Source: Tenuifilum sp040752515 | GTDB taxonomy: Bacteria > Bacteroidota > Bacteroidia > Bacteroidales > Tenuifilaceae | Direction of reading: 5' to 3' | Length of the DNA: 64,000 nt | Assembly (NCBI GenBank): GCA_040752515.1 | Contig: JBFMGQ010000011.1 | Span: 34,814-98,813, forward strand | Part shown: positions 41,837 to 51,267 of the stretch, one piece after another | Numbering within the stretch: the stretch's first letter is position 1 | Layout of the letters: each line of letters starts with the position of its first letter | Position numbers and translations under genes: made by a program | The notes under the pieces: model-generated | Database searches by the model: none | Told to the model about the DNA's origin: nothing | Seen by the model: the letters and a program-made list of their open reading frames with translations, nothing else

Positions 41837-43537
41837 TTAGAATAATGCCTTAAAAGCTTCGTTTTGGAAGAAGGTGCGGAATTCAACATCTTCCTTAGCA
41901 CGGTCTTTGAGAGAAGCATCCTTACCAAAGGCGGTACGTAGGTTGTCGAGTACAGTGGCTTCTTCAGCAAGGCGAGCGCCAACAATTGCACGACCGTAGT
42001 AGCCCTTAGCAGTTTCTACCTTGTTGAAGGTATTCTTAGCAGCATCTACCTTTCCAGCTAGCAGAAGGGCAAGACCCTGGTTGAAAGAATCGCTACCGCC
42101 AAGGTATTCAGCAGCAGCAGGGTATTGTCCCTTAAGAATAGCAATAATTCCAAGGTTGTACTTAACTGCACTACCAGCATCGGCTGCGTCGGCAAAGAGT
42201 TTTTCAGCCTCATCGAACTTACCTTCAAGTATAGCCACGCAACCGCGGTTGTTGATAACGGCAGCAATTTTCTGGTCGGCAGGAATCTTATCGAGAGCGG
42301 CTTTTGCGGAAGCAGCATCTTTGTTAAGAATGTAGTAGTAAGCTGCGTTGTTGTAGCCACGAGCGCAGTTGAACTTTTCGCCGGCTTTCATGTAAACTTC
42401 GATCTTCTTGTTAACGTCGTTTACAAGAGTAGCAGCGTAAAGCATTTCTTCAACGTTTAGGCTATCGTAGGCATTGTTTTCAACCATGTAGCGGAGTGTA
42501 TCGTCGGAGTAGCCAATTACATCAACCTTGGCAATCATCCTTGAACGACGAAGTTGTGGAAGAATTTTCTCAGCTAAAACCTTGTATACCTTCGATAGGT
42601 TCTTAATTTCCTTTTCACGAACTACAGGGTCGGAGTACATCGAAAGAACACGAATGATAAGATCTTTATCTTCGATATCCGAAGCCTGTATGGCCTTCTG
42701 GAATCCATCCCAGTCTTCAGCTGTAAATTCAACAGCAGGGGTAACCCCTTGAACTTTAGCCTTCTTGAATACATCGGCTAAATACTTATCGGTGTTCTTG
42801 CCACGATCCTGTGAAAGTTTATCGTTAAGTTTTTCAGGGCCATCGGGTGATGCATAAGCGGCAATCTTCAGCTCTTTGATTTCTTTATTCTTAGCCTGAG
42901 CAGCTGCAAGTAGGAAATCGTTTAACATCTTTATTTCATCCTTGGTGAGTTCCGACTTGCGGATGTCAGCCTTTTGGATTACAAAGTTGATTTGAGCTTC
43001 TTTTTCTTCAGGAGTAACGCGAACGAATTTGTCGCTTAGCATAACGGGCTTAGGATCGATATCAACCAGTTTGTAGGTAGCCATTGTACCAATACCAACC
43101 TTTTGGGGAGCATCGAAAGGAACTTTTTTGTCCTTGTAGGTAATTACAAAGCGAAGTTCAATTTCGCTGTTGAACATCTCATCTTTGTAATCGTACTCTA
43201 CATCATGTTTCCAGCTACCACCTGCTTCGTAGTTGATAACTTGATTGTTGGCTTGCACATCTTCACCCTGCAAAACCTTTGAGGGAAGAGCCAATTCGCC
43301 ACCCTTGTAAACAACAACAGGGGTAATTTCAACAATAGCTTTCTTGTTGAAGTACTTTGGTGGAATAGTACCTTCAAAAGTAGCTTTAACCTTATTGGCG
43401 TGTACTTCAACGGGGTTTGGGGTTACTTTTAGAGTGAAACCAGCCGGTAACTCTTTCATTTTTTCAACCCCACCGCAACCGGCCAAAAGCAGACCGGCCA
43501 AGGCAATAATCGATAGTTTTAAACCTTTCATTTTCAT
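41837..43537 (-). CDS. Lipoprotein with OmpA-like and TPR regions
   Basis: The 566-residue protein has a lipoprotein signal ending LLLAGC, a beta-rich N-terminal region (about 30-170), a segment resembling an OmpA-type peptidoglycan-associating domain (about 200-275, IAAYASPDGPEKLNDKLSQDRG) and TPR-like helical repeats to the C-terminus (about 375-540, NNRGCVAILEGKFDEAEKLF). It is probably attached to the outer membrane and may link it to the wall or scaffold a complex; the specific role is unknown. Good promoter signals suggest strong expression. Confidence 0.75.
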   Translation of the reverse strand: MKMKGLKLSIIALAGLLLAGCGGVEKMKELPAGFTLKVTPNPVEVHANKVKATFEGTIPPKYFNKKAIVEITPVVVYKGGELALPSKVLQGEDVQANNQVINYEAGGSWKHDVEYDYKDEMFNSEIELRFVITYKDKKVPFDAPQKVGIGTMATYKLVDIDPKPVMLSDKFVRVTPEEKEAQINFVIQKADIRKSELTKDEIKMLNDFLLAAAQAKNKEIKELKIAAYASPDGPEKLNDKLSQDRGKNTDKYLADVFKKAKVQGVTPAVEFTAEDWDGFQKAIQASDIEDKDLIIRVLSMYSDPVVREKEIKNLSKVYKVLAEKILPQLRRSRMIAKVDVIGYSDDTLRYMVENNAYDSLNVEEMLYAATLVNDVNKKIEVYMKAGEKFNCARGYNNAAYYYILNKDAASAKAALDKIPADQKIAAVINNRGCVAILEGKFDEAEKLFADAADAGSAVKYNLGIIAILKGQYPAAAEYLGGSDSFNQGLALLLAGKVDAAKNTFNKVETAKGYYGRAIVGARLAEEATVLDNLRTAFGKDASLKDRAKEDVEFRTFFQNEAFKALF

Positions 43538-43594
43538 ATAAAAGTTGGTTAGTTATTAATTCTGCTTAATTGTAAGCACCTTATTTAGTAATTA

Positions 43595-43626
43595 CAAACA
43601 TACTACATTAAATCCAATTTATCAAA
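43595..43626 (-). promoter_or_regulatory. Promoter for the TPR/OmpA-like lipoprotein gene
   Basis: On the minus strand TTTG (plus 43623-43626) and TATGTTTG (plus 43595-43602) with a 20-base spacer, a full match to the consensus; leader about 50 bases. Confidence 0.68.
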
Positions 43627-43653
43627 TTCATGTAACAAAAATAAACATTTGTG

Positions 43654-44283
43654 TTACAAAGATACCAAGTTAACACCTTTTTTGTATGATTGGTCAAAAA
43701 TAGTTGATTTTATTTTTAGGAAATCTTCGGGGTTTGCCACAAAATCAATTTTTGAAGTATCGACTACCAAAAATGTGTACTCGGGGTGTTGTTTAAAAAA
43801 ATCAAAATATCCCTGGGTTATTCCATTTAGGTATTCAGGGGTTATGGTTTGCTCGTAATCTCTTCCTCTTTTTTGAATGTTTTTTAGTAAGCGATCGGTT
43901 GGCAAATGGAGGTACACATATAGGTCGGGCTTGGGAAGAGTGTTGTAGATGATTGAAAAGAGTTGCTTGTAGAGCTGTAGCTCATCGCCGCTTAGTGTGT
44001 TCTGGGCAAAAATGAGCGATTTCATAAAGTAGTAATCGGCTATAGTTAATGCGTGGAAAAGCGAGGGTGATCGGAGCTCGTTGTTTAGCTGCGAGTATCG
44101 CTCGGCAAGAAACGATAGTTCCAAAGGGAAGCTATACCGCTCGGGGTTTTTATAGAATTTTGGAAGAAATGGGTTGTCGGCAAATTGCTCCAGGATTAGC
44201 TTAGCGTTTAACTCTTTAGCCAACATGGTAGCAAGGGTTGTTTTGCCTGCACCTATATTTCCCTCAATTACAAGGTAATGCAT
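43654..44283 (-). CDS. Deoxynucleoside kinase
   Basis: From ATG 44283 the 209-residue protein begins MHYLVIEGNIGAGKTTLA with a P-loop at 8-15, followed by FLPKFYKNPERYSFPLELSFLAERY and LYVYLHLPTDRLLKNIQKRGRDYE, the pattern of bacterial deoxyadenosine/deoxyguanosine kinases. It phosphorylates salvaged deoxynucleosides. The frame extends to 44370, but that would include the terminator of the gene upstream. Confidence 0.9.
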   Translation of the reverse strand: MHYLVIEGNIGAGKTTLATMLAKELNAKLILEQFADNPFLPKFYKNPERYSFPLELSFLAERYSQLNNELRSPSLFHALTIADYYFMKSLIFAQNTLSGDELQLYKQLFSIIYNTLPKPDLYVYLHLPTDRLLKNIQKRGRDYEQTITPEYLNGITQGYFDFFKQHPEYTFLVVDTSKIDFVANPEDFLKIKSTIFDQSYKKGVNLVSL

Positions 44284-44341
44284 AATTGGATAAAGGCATT
44301 TATTTCTGGCTAAATTATATTTTTTAGGGCACAAAACAAAA

Positions 44342-44367
44342 GAGGTTGGAGCGATACCCCCAACCTC
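44342..44367 (-). terminator. Terminator after the prolyl oligopeptidase gene
   Basis: GAGGTTGG and CCAACCTC (44342-44349 with 44360-44367) form an 8-pair stem; on the minus strand it is followed by TCTTTTGTTTTG. Confidence 0.6.
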
Positions 44368-44389
44368 CATGAGGTTTTTTTAAACAGAA

Positions 44390-46504
44390 CTAGTAGTGCA
44401 TTCCCATGTTGTACATGATGAACGCATAGATATCGGCATATTCGTCTATAACCATCGATGTGGGCATACCTGCTCCGTGTCCAGCTCGCGTTTGAATACG
44501 AATGAGGGCGGGATTTTTAGGGTTAGGATTTTTTTCCTGCATGGTAGCTATGTACTTGAATGAGTGTGCCGGAACAACCCTATCGTCGTGATCGGCTGTG
44601 GTTACCAGTATAGCTGGGTAATTAGTTTTTGCTTTAATATTGTGTAGTGGGGAGTAGCTGTAAAGGTTAAGAAACTGAATGGAGTCGTTGCTGGTGCCGT
44701 AATCGTTAGCCCATGCCCAACCTATAGTAAAGTTGTGGTACCTTAGCATATCCATAACCCCAACCTGAGGTATGGCAACCTTAAATAAATCGGGGCGTTG
44801 GTTAGTTACAGCTCCAATAAGTAAACCGCCGTTCGAACCACCCTGAATGGCAAGTTTTTTAGGCGATGTGTACTTTTCCTTAATAAGATACTCCGCCGCA
44901 GCGATGAAATCGTCAAATACGTTTTGCTTGTTCAGTTTTGTGCCAGCACGGTACCAGTTCTCTCCGTATTCCCCACCACCCCTAAGGTTTGCCATGGCAA
45001 AAATGCCACCCTGTTCAAGCCAGAATAGCCTTGCGGTACTAAAGTAGGGTAGTAGGCTAATGTTAAATCCCCCATAACCGTAAAGAAGGGTGGGGTTGTT
45101 GCCATCAAGCTTTATGCCTTTCTTATGAACAATGAACATTGGAACAAGTGTACCATCCTTGCTAGTATAGAATACCTGTTTGGTTTCGTAATCGTCGAAC
45201 TTAAAGTCGATATTTGGACTAAAGAATGTGGTTGAGGTGTTGGTGTTAACGTTGAACTTCACAACTGTAGGTGGTACTGTAAACGACGAGAATGAGTAGA
45301 AGGCGATAGTGTCGTTTAGCTCGCCACTAATACCGGATATCGTTCCAAGCGTAGGGAGTTCAATGTCGGCAACCTTGCTGCCATCGAGGTTGTAAACCTC
45401 TGCTTGGCTCTTTGCATCAACAATGTAATTGGCTATTATCTTTTTATTGATTAGGGCACATTCCTTAAGAACATCCTTGCGTTCGGGCAGAATATCGCGC
45501 CAGTTGCCAATATCCATGCTGTTAACGTTGATTTTTACCAGCTTATACTTGGGTGCCTTATAGTTGGTTAAAACTATAAGATTATCATCAACATGGTCGA
45601 GTACGCTGTACTCAAACTCAAAGCCGGTGGTTATTTTTGAGAAATTGGCCTTGGGGTCTTTTAGGTTCTTCACATAAATGGAATTCCCATAGGTTGATTC
45701 CGATTCATAAATAATGAGATATTTTTCGTCCTGGGTGGTTTGGGCGGAGTAGTTGCGCAATGGGTATTGGCTGTTGGAGAAAATCAACTTATCGGTTTCA
45801 ACCGGGGTTCCCACCTTATGGTAAAATACTTTATGGTTTTGGTTGATATTCGATAGCTCAGAACCTTCTTTGGGGGCATCGTAGCGGCTATAGAAAAAGC
45901 CATCGTTAAGCCATGCAATCGATGAGAATTTCACCCAGCTAATTTCGTCGGGTAGCTGTTTGCCGTTGGGCAGTTCAATGACCTTGATTTTTTGCCAGTC
46001 GGAACCTCCGTCGTTAATGGAGTAAGCCAGGTATTTCCCATCGCGCGAAACGCTTACATTCGATAACGAAATGGTACCATCCTCGCTGAAAGTATTGGGG
46101 TCAAGAATTACCTTAGGTTCAGCCTGAAGGTTTTCCATCATGTAAAGTACGCTTTGGTTCTGAAGGCCTTCCTTTTTGAAGAAGAAGTATCGGCCACCTG
46201 CCTTAAATGGAGTACCCATGGAGGTGTAATTCCATATAGCGGTAAGCCTATCTTTGATTTTATTGCGGAATGGAATTGCATTTAGGTAGTTGAAGGTAAC
46301 CTCATTTTGCTGTTTTACCCATTCAGCAACCTCAGGCGATTTATCATCTTCAAGCCAGCGATAGGGATCGGCAACCTTCACCCCGAAATATTCGTCAACC
46401 ACATCTACCTTTTTGGTTTTAGGGTATTTTACTTTTGATGTATTACACGACATTGTAATCAATATTGGTGTAGCTAACAGCAGCATTATGACTGACTTTT
46501 TCAT
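44390..46504 (-). CDS. Prolyl oligopeptidase (S9A) lipoprotein
   Basis: From ATG 46504 the 704-residue protein has a lipoprotein-type signal ending ITMSC, the propeller N-terminal part starting VVDEYFGVKVADPYRWLEDD and the alpha/beta hydrolase domain with Ser557 in GGSNGGLL, then TTADHDDRVVPAHSFK (Asp) and RAGHGAG (His). This is a complete prolyl oligopeptidase, here exported, probably cutting proline-containing peptides in the periplasm or at the surface. A longer frame to 46567 precedes the signal. A -7 box TATTTTTG is at 46535-46542. Confidence 0.92.
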   Translation of the reverse strand: MKKSVIMLLLATPILITMSCNTSKVKYPKTKKVDVVDEYFGVKVADPYRWLEDDKSPEVAEWVKQQNEVTFNYLNAIPFRNKIKDRLTAIWNYTSMGTPFKAGGRYFFFKKEGLQNQSVLYMMENLQAEPKVILDPNTFSEDGTISLSNVSVSRDGKYLAYSINDGGSDWQKIKVIELPNGKQLPDEISWVKFSSIAWLNDGFFYSRYDAPKEGSELSNINQNHKVFYHKVGTPVETDKLIFSNSQYPLRNYSAQTTQDEKYLIIYESESTYGNSIYVKNLKDPKANFSKITTGFEFEYSVLDHVDDNLIVLTNYKAPKYKLVKINVNSMDIGNWRDILPERKDVLKECALINKKIIANYIVDAKSQAEVYNLDGSKVADIELPTLGTISGISGELNDTIAFYSFSSFTVPPTVVKFNVNTNTSTTFFSPNIDFKFDDYETKQVFYTSKDGTLVPMFIVHKKGIKLDGNNPTLLYGYGGFNISLLPYFSTARLFWLEQGGIFAMANLRGGGEYGENWYRAGTKLNKQNVFDDFIAAAEYLIKEKYTSPKKLAIQGGSNGGLLIGAVTNQRPDLFKVAIPQVGVMDMLRYHNFTIGWAWANDYGTSNDSIQFLNLYSYSPLHNIKAKTNYPAILVTTADHDDRVVPAHSFKYIATMQEKNPNPKNPALIRIQTRAGHGAGMPTSMVIDEYADIYAFIMYNMGMHY

Positions 46505-46534
46505 CGCTTTCAAATTTTTGTTGTGATATACAAA

Positions 46535-46542
46535 CAAAAATA
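46535..46542 (-). promoter_or_regulatory. -7 promoter element for the prolyl oligopeptidase gene
   Basis: TATTTTTG on the minus strand matches TAnnTTTG about 30 bases before the ATG; the -33 element is not clear. Confidence 0.4.
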
Positions 46543-46605
46543 CAATAAAAATATACAAACCTTGCACTAAATTCTAAAAAAATGCAGGGTGCTTTGGTGG
46601 TAAAT

Positions 46606-46633
46606 AAAAAAGCAGGGGTACCCCTGCTTTTTT
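46606..46633. terminator. Terminator after pnp
   Basis: A 28-base perfect palindrome centred on GGGGTACCCC, with A6 and T6 ends, directly after the pnp stop codon. Confidence 0.85.
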
Positions 46634-46634
46634 A

Positions 46635-48761
46635 CTATTTGTTTTTCTCTGGTTTTGGCAGTAGTACCTTGCGCGATAGTTTAAGTTTCCCGGTTTTCTT
46701 ATCAATTTCGATAAGTTTAACCTCAACCATATCGCCTTCCTTGAGCACCTCTTCAACTTTTTCCAGCCTGCGCCACTCAATCTCTGAGATATGGAGTAGT
46801 CCATCTTTACCTGGAAGTATCTCAATAAAAGCGCCAAAGGGCATAATCGATTTTACTTTACCCTGGTAAATTTCGCCAACCTCAGGAACAGCTACAATAC
46901 CTTTTATCCATTTAACAGCGGCATCGCGGCTCTCGGCACTTTCGGCAAATACGCTTACTACGCCATGATCGTTAATCTCCTCAATGGTTATTGTGGTTTG
47001 GGTTTCGCGCTGAATCTCCTGAATTACCTTTCCGCCAGGGCCAATAACGGCACCAATGGTTTCGCGGGGTATATTAAATTGTTCAATACGTGGTGCATGG
47101 GGTTTGAAGTCGGGACGGGGTTCCGGCAGGGTTTGCAACATGATGTTAAGGATGTGCATACGCCCTTCGTGTGCTTGTTTTAATGCCTTGGCAAGAACCT
47201 CATACGATAAGCCATCAACCTTGATATCCATTTGAGTGGCAGTAATGCCATCGCGGGTTCCGGCAACCTTGAAGTCCATATCGCCTAAGTGGTCTTCATC
47301 GCCAAGGATGTCGGAGAGTACGGCATACCTATCTGAACCCTTCTCGGTGATAAGTCCCATGGCAATACCCGATACAGGCTTTTTGATCTGAACCCCGGCA
47401 TCCATAAGTGCGAGAGTGCCAGCGCAAACGGTTGCCATCGACGATGAACCGTTCGATTCCAAAATGTCGCTCACAACACGGATTGCATAGGGATTCTCAG
47501 GGGCATCGGGAATCATGTTCTTTAATGCCCTGTGGGCAAGGTTGCCATGACCAATCTCCCTGCGGCTAACACCTCTTGAGGGTTTAGCTTCGCCTGTTGA
47601 GAATGGTGGGAAGTTGTAGTGAAGCGTAAACTTTTCAGTTCCCTGCATTAACACTTCATCAATTATTTTTTCGTCGAGTTTAGTTCCAAGGGTAACAGTG
47701 GTAAGCGATTGCGTTTCACCCCGGGTGAAAATAGCCGATCCATGGGCCATGGGCAGGTAGTCAACCTCACACCAGATTGGGCGGATTTCATGGGTCTTGC
47801 GTCCATCGAGGCGAACACCCTCGTTGAGAATCATGTTTCGCATGGCCTCCTTTTCTACCGCATGGTAGTAACGGTTAACCATGAACTGCTTTGCTTCGCG
47901 TTCCTCTTCGGGAATGGTTTCAATAAAGGCTTGCTTGATAGCCTCGAATGCGGCAGTGCGCTCTTGCTTGGGCAGCATCGATTTGGCCACCTGGTAAACC
48001 TTATCGTAGCAAAACTCATGAACCTTAGCTTTCAGCTCCTCATCGTTTGTTTCGTGGCAGTATGTGCGCTTAACAACGCCAAGTTCCTTGGCGAGTTCCA
48101 TTTGAGCCAAGCACTGAGGCTTAATGGCTTCGTGAGCAAACTTGATGGCTTCAAGCATATCGGCTTCGGAAACCTCTTTCAGTTCGCCTTCAACCATAAG
48201 AATATTATCGTAGGTAGCGCCAACAATCATATCGATATCAGCCTCCTCAACTTCCTTGAAAGTGGGATTGATTTTCAGTTTTCCGTTGATGCGAGCAACC
48301 CTTACCTCTGATATAGGGCCGTGGAAAGGAACATCGGAAACGGCCAGTGCAGCGGAGGCTGCCAACCCGGCAAGGGCATCGGGCATGATTTCCTTTTCAG
48401 CGGAAATGAGGTTAATGGTTACAAAGGTTTCGGCATGGTAATCTTCGGGGAATAGTGGACGTAAGGCACGGTCAACCAAGCGGGCAACAAGTATTTCGTA
48501 ATCCGATGGTTTCGATTCGCGTTTAAGGAAACCTCCCGGGAAACGACCGCTTGCGGCAAATTTCTCCTTGTACTCCACGCTTAAAGGCATGAAATCAACG
48601 TCTTCTTTTGCTTCCTGAGCGCTTACAACTGTAGCGAGAAGCATGGTTTTACCCATTGTTAGTACAACCGATCCGTGAGCTTGCTTGGCCAGTTTACCGG
48701 TTTCGATGGTAATCGTTCGGCCATCGCCTAAATCGATTGTCTTTTTTACAACTTTCTGCAT
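46635..48761 (-). CDS. pnp: Polyribonucleotide nucleotidyltransferase
   Basis: The 708-residue protein has two RNase PH domains (second with GEAKPSRGVSRREIGHGNLA), a KH domain (about 560-620, IGAVIGPGGKVIQEIQ) and an S1 domain (about 625-695, GEIYQGKVKSIMPFGAFIEI). PNPase degrades RNA phosphorolytically from the 3' end in the cytoplasm. It follows rpsO in the same orientation as in many bacteria, but a strong terminator-like hairpin (48863-48895) separates the two. Confidence 0.97.
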   Translation of the reverse strand: MQKVVKKTIDLGDGRTITIETGKLAKQAHGSVVLTMGKTMLLATVVSAQEAKEDVDFMPLSVEYKEKFAASGRFPGGFLKRESKPSDYEILVARLVDRALRPLFPEDYHAETFVTINLISAEKEIMPDALAGLAASAALAVSDVPFHGPISEVRVARINGKLKINPTFKEVEEADIDMIVGATYDNILMVEGELKEVSEADMLEAIKFAHEAIKPQCLAQMELAKELGVVKRTYCHETNDEELKAKVHEFCYDKVYQVAKSMLPKQERTAAFEAIKQAFIETIPEEEREAKQFMVNRYYHAVEKEAMRNMILNEGVRLDGRKTHEIRPIWCEVDYLPMAHGSAIFTRGETQSLTTVTLGTKLDEKIIDEVLMQGTEKFTLHYNFPPFSTGEAKPSRGVSRREIGHGNLAHRALKNMIPDAPENPYAIRVVSDILESNGSSSMATVCAGTLALMDAGVQIKKPVSGIAMGLITEKGSDRYAVLSDILGDEDHLGDMDFKVAGTRDGITATQMDIKVDGLSYEVLAKALKQAHEGRMHILNIMLQTLPEPRPDFKPHAPRIEQFNIPRETIGAVIGPGGKVIQEIQRETQTTITIEEINDHGVVSVFAESAESRDAAVKWIKGIVAVPEVGEIYQGKVKSIMPFGAFIEILPGKDGLLHISEIEWRRLEKVEEVLKEGDMVEVKLIEIDKKTGKLKLSRKVLLPKPEKNK

Positions 48762-48862
48762 AATTTAAATGTATATTGATAAAATCAACAATAAAATATT
48801 GTCTTTGTTTAAACAATTAAACCCCAAAGGATTGTCATCCTCTGGAGGTTGAGGTAGTGATT

Positions 48863-48895
48863 AAAAAAAGGCAATTTTAGAAATTGCCTTTTTTT
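48863..48895. terminator. Terminator between rpsO and pnp
   Basis: A 15-pair perfect stem (AAAAAAAGGCAATTT with its complement, 48863-48877 and 48881-48895) and a TAG loop. It lies six bases after the rpsO stop codon on the minus strand. Confidence 0.88.
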
Positions 48896-48901
48896 GATTT
48901 C

Positions 48902-49174
48902 TTACTTTCTGAGATTTAAATCCTTTACTATTGTTCGATATCTTTCAATATCGTTTTCTTTTAAGTAATCCAAAAGTCTCCTGCGCTTACCCACCAACTT
49001 CAACAGAGCGCGCTGGGTGCCGTAATCCTTACGGTGAACCTTTAGGTGCTCGGTTAAATGGTTGATACGGTAGGAGAATAACGCGATCTGGCTCTCTGGT
49101 GAACCGGTATCGGTATTGGACTTCCCGTACTTTTCAAAAATCTCTTTTTTCTTTTCGGCCGTCAAATAGTTCAT
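48902..49174 (-). CDS. rpsO: 30S ribosomal protein S15
   Basis: The 90-residue protein contains TGSPESQIALFSYRINHLTEH and KDYGTQRALLKLVGKRRRLL, diagnostic of S15, a primary 16S rRNA binder in the platform. Length is normal. It is directly upstream of pnp, as in the classical rpsO-pnp arrangement. A -7 box TATCTTTG is at 49219-49226. Confidence 0.98.
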   Translation of the reverse strand: MNYLTAEKKKEIFEKYGKSNTDTGSPESQIALFSYRINHLTEHLKVHRKDYGTQRALLKLVGKRRRLLDYLKENDIERYRTIVKDLNLRK

Positions 49175-49218
49175 AACACTGATAATTAGTGGGTAGATTT
49201 ACTACTTAATTTGAGGTG

Positions 49219-49226
49219 CAAAGATA
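49219..49226 (-). promoter_or_regulatory. -7 promoter element for rpsO
   Basis: TATCTTTG on the minus strand matches TAnnTTTG, 45 bases before the ATG. No clear -33 element. Confidence 0.45.
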
Positions 49227-49336
49227 AAACCTTTTTTTCAATATCATTACTATCGGCACTTTTTTTTCAAACAACCTTTAATGGTATTCTTTTTAAGCTA
49301 TTGAAATACAAGTAAATAATATGTTTATAATATATT

Positions 49337-50224
49337 TTAGCTGTAAAGGCTTGGTTTAATCTTTTCAAGTGCCCTTTCAATGGAAGTAGGTTGGTATCCT
49401 AACTCACTTTTTGCTTTATCAATAACCAGCGAAGTGTCCTTTGGTCTTGGAGCTGCTTCGGTCAGCTCGTTTGAACTCACAGGTAGTAACAGTTCATGGT
49501 TAAGGGCAAAGGCCTTTGCAGCCTGAATGGCAAAATCGGCTACGGAGATTTTTTGATCACCCGATACATTATAAATTCCTGTAGCCTTGTTAAGGCAGAT
49601 TTTTACTATTGCTGAGGCTAAATCGGCAGCAAAGGTAGGTGTTCGAATCTGGTCGATTGGTACTTTGTAACTCTTATTCTTAGTTAGGTTATCTATTACT
49701 CGGGTAATGATATTCGGGCGAGAAAGTTTAGACTCAATGCCATAAACCAGCGATGTTCTAACAATGGTTGAACTTACACTGGAAGCAAGTATTAGATTTT
49801 CGGCTTCAAGTTTCGATTCGCCGTAGTAATTTACCGGATTAGGTGTATCCTGCTCAGTGTAGTTACCCTTTGAACCATCAAAAATGAAATCGGTTGAAAG
49901 GAATACCATGTGTACATTATAGTCCACACAGGCCGATACAAAACGTTTGGTAAGTTCTACATTCATACGGTGGCATGCAAACCGATCGACTTCGCAGGCA
50001 TCGGGACTCGAAATGGCTGCGCAGTGAACAACTATTTCCGGTTTTATGTCATCAATCATATGGTTTATGTCGGCATTAAGCAGGTTCGAGGTAAAAGTGG
50101 TTACTCCGTCAATTTGCAACTTCTTGAGTGAGGTGGCATAAACTTCGAACTTTGGCGTTGCGCTTAAAGCTCGAGCAATATTTTTTCCAACTAGACCATT
50201 TGCTCCGGTAATAAGAATTCTCAT
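49337..50224 (-). CDS. RmlD-like dTDP-4-dehydrorhamnose reductase family/SDR protein
   Basis: The 295-residue protein is an extended short-chain dehydrogenase: NAD(P) motif TGANGLVGKN at 7-16, STDFIFDG, active-site YYGESK (Tyr and Lys) and the C-terminal APRPKDTSL of the RmlD-like subfamily. It probably reduces or epimerises a sugar nucleotide. No dTDP-rhamnose genes are adjacent, so rhamnose is only one option. It follows the K+ channel gene by 12 bases. Confidence 0.82.
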   Translation of the reverse strand: MRILITGANGLVGKNIARALSATPKFEVYATSLKKLQIDGVTTFTSNLLNADINHMIDDIKPEIVVHCAAISSPDACEVDRFACHRMNVELTKRFVSACVDYNVHMVFLSTDFIFDGSKGNYTEQDTPNPVNYYGESKLEAENLILASSVSSTIVRTSLVYGIESKLSRPNIITRVIDNLTKNKSYKVPIDQIRTPTFAADLASAIVKICLNKATGIYNVSGDQKISVADFAIQAAKAFALNHELLLPVSSNELTEAAPRPKDTSLVIDKAKSELGYQPTSIERALEKIKPSLYS

Positions 50225-50236
50225 TTTCTGTAAGGT

Positions 50237-51241
50237 TTAGGAGATTAAATCCTTTAATATTTGCACTTGATCACTGGTACCCAACACAAAAAGCATGGTA
50301 TCGTGCGTAATTAAGTAGTTTGGTTCAGGGTTAAGTATGTATTCACCAATGGGATTTCGAACACCCACAATGTTTACTCCGGTTTTCTCTTTTATCCCTA
50401 GTTCCTGAATTGTTTTTGCCCCAATATTATGAATTTTTTTGCAGGATATTTCGTAGAGGCTAATATTTCCTGTTCGTTTAAGCATGATATTTTCAACAAA
50501 TTCAAGTATATCGGGCTGTATGACAAGTTTTGCCATTTTTTGACCGCCAACCTTATCGGGCAATATCACATTGTCGGCTCCAGCCAGTTTGAGCTTCCTG
50601 TCGTTGGTCACCGCCGATGCGCGACTAATAATTTGAAGTTTGGGGTTCATTTCCCTTGCCGTAATAACCACAAACAGATTATCGGCATCACTTGCCAGTG
50701 CCGTTATCAGGGCTTTAGCTCTTTCAACTCCTGCCTGTAGCAATGCTGTATCCGATGTGGCATCGCCTTCAACGTAGGCTATTTTGGGGTTTTGCTTTAT
50801 GTATTCAATCACTTTGGGTCTGTTTTCAATTACCACAACCGGGATATTATGCTCAAGCAGTTCTTCAACAGCTTGTGAGCCATTTCGGCCATACCCTACA
50901 ACTATTACGTGGTTGTGCATCTTAGCAATCGTTTTTTCCATAATCTTCTTATTTGAGTATCGCAGTAAAATTTGCTCGGAGAAGTATTTTGCCAAGAATG
51001 ATGCAGCATAGGCGAAGAACCCAATGCTTAATATAATTAGCATTATGGTAAACCACATCCCTTCGGGCGACAATGGGCGAACTTCCTTGAAGCCAACCGT
51101 ACCAATGGTTATTACGGTCATGTAAATTGCTTCGGTAAGGGTAAACCCTTCAATTTGAATATAACCAATAGTTCCTATTGCGATTATACTCAAAAGGATG
51201 GTAATTGCCAGTAAAAGCGATCGACTCCCTTTATGTTCCAT
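50237..51241 (-). CDS. Two-TM potassium channel with RCK/TrkA domain
   Basis: The 334-residue protein has two membrane helices (about 8-28 and 58-82) flanking a pore loop with TIGTVGF at 45-51, then a cytoplasmic RCK domain (about 108-225, VIVVGYGRNGSQAVEEL) and a TrkA-C-like domain (about 245-330). It is a prokaryotic K+ channel gated by a ligand at the RCK ring. The residue after TVGF is Lys rather than the usual Gly of TVGYG. It lies 26 bases after DUF2851 and may be cotranscribed. Confidence 0.88.
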   Translation of the reverse strand: MEHKGSRSLLLAITILLSIIAIGTIGYIQIEGFTLTEAIYMTVITIGTVGFKEVRPLSPEGMWFTIMLIILSIGFFAYAASFLAKYFSEQILLRYSNKKIMEKTIAKMHNHVIVVGYGRNGSQAVEELLEHNIPVVVIENRPKVIEYIKQNPKIAYVEGDATSDTALLQAGVERAKALITALASDADNLFVVITAREMNPKLQIISRASAVTNDRKLKLAGADNVILPDKVGGQKMAKLVIQPDILEFVENIMLKRTGNISLYEISCKKIHNIGAKTIQELGIKEKTGVNIVGVRNPIGEYILNPEPNYLITHDTMLFVLGTSDQVQILKDLIS

Positions 51242-51267
51242 ACCGAAACTTTTATTATACGCTAAAA

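Noticed and set aside
44360..44378. CCTC-CAT-GAGG followed by T7 as a plus-strand terminator
   Set aside because: Only four base pairs and no plus-strand gene ends nearby; the longer minus-strand hairpin explains the region.
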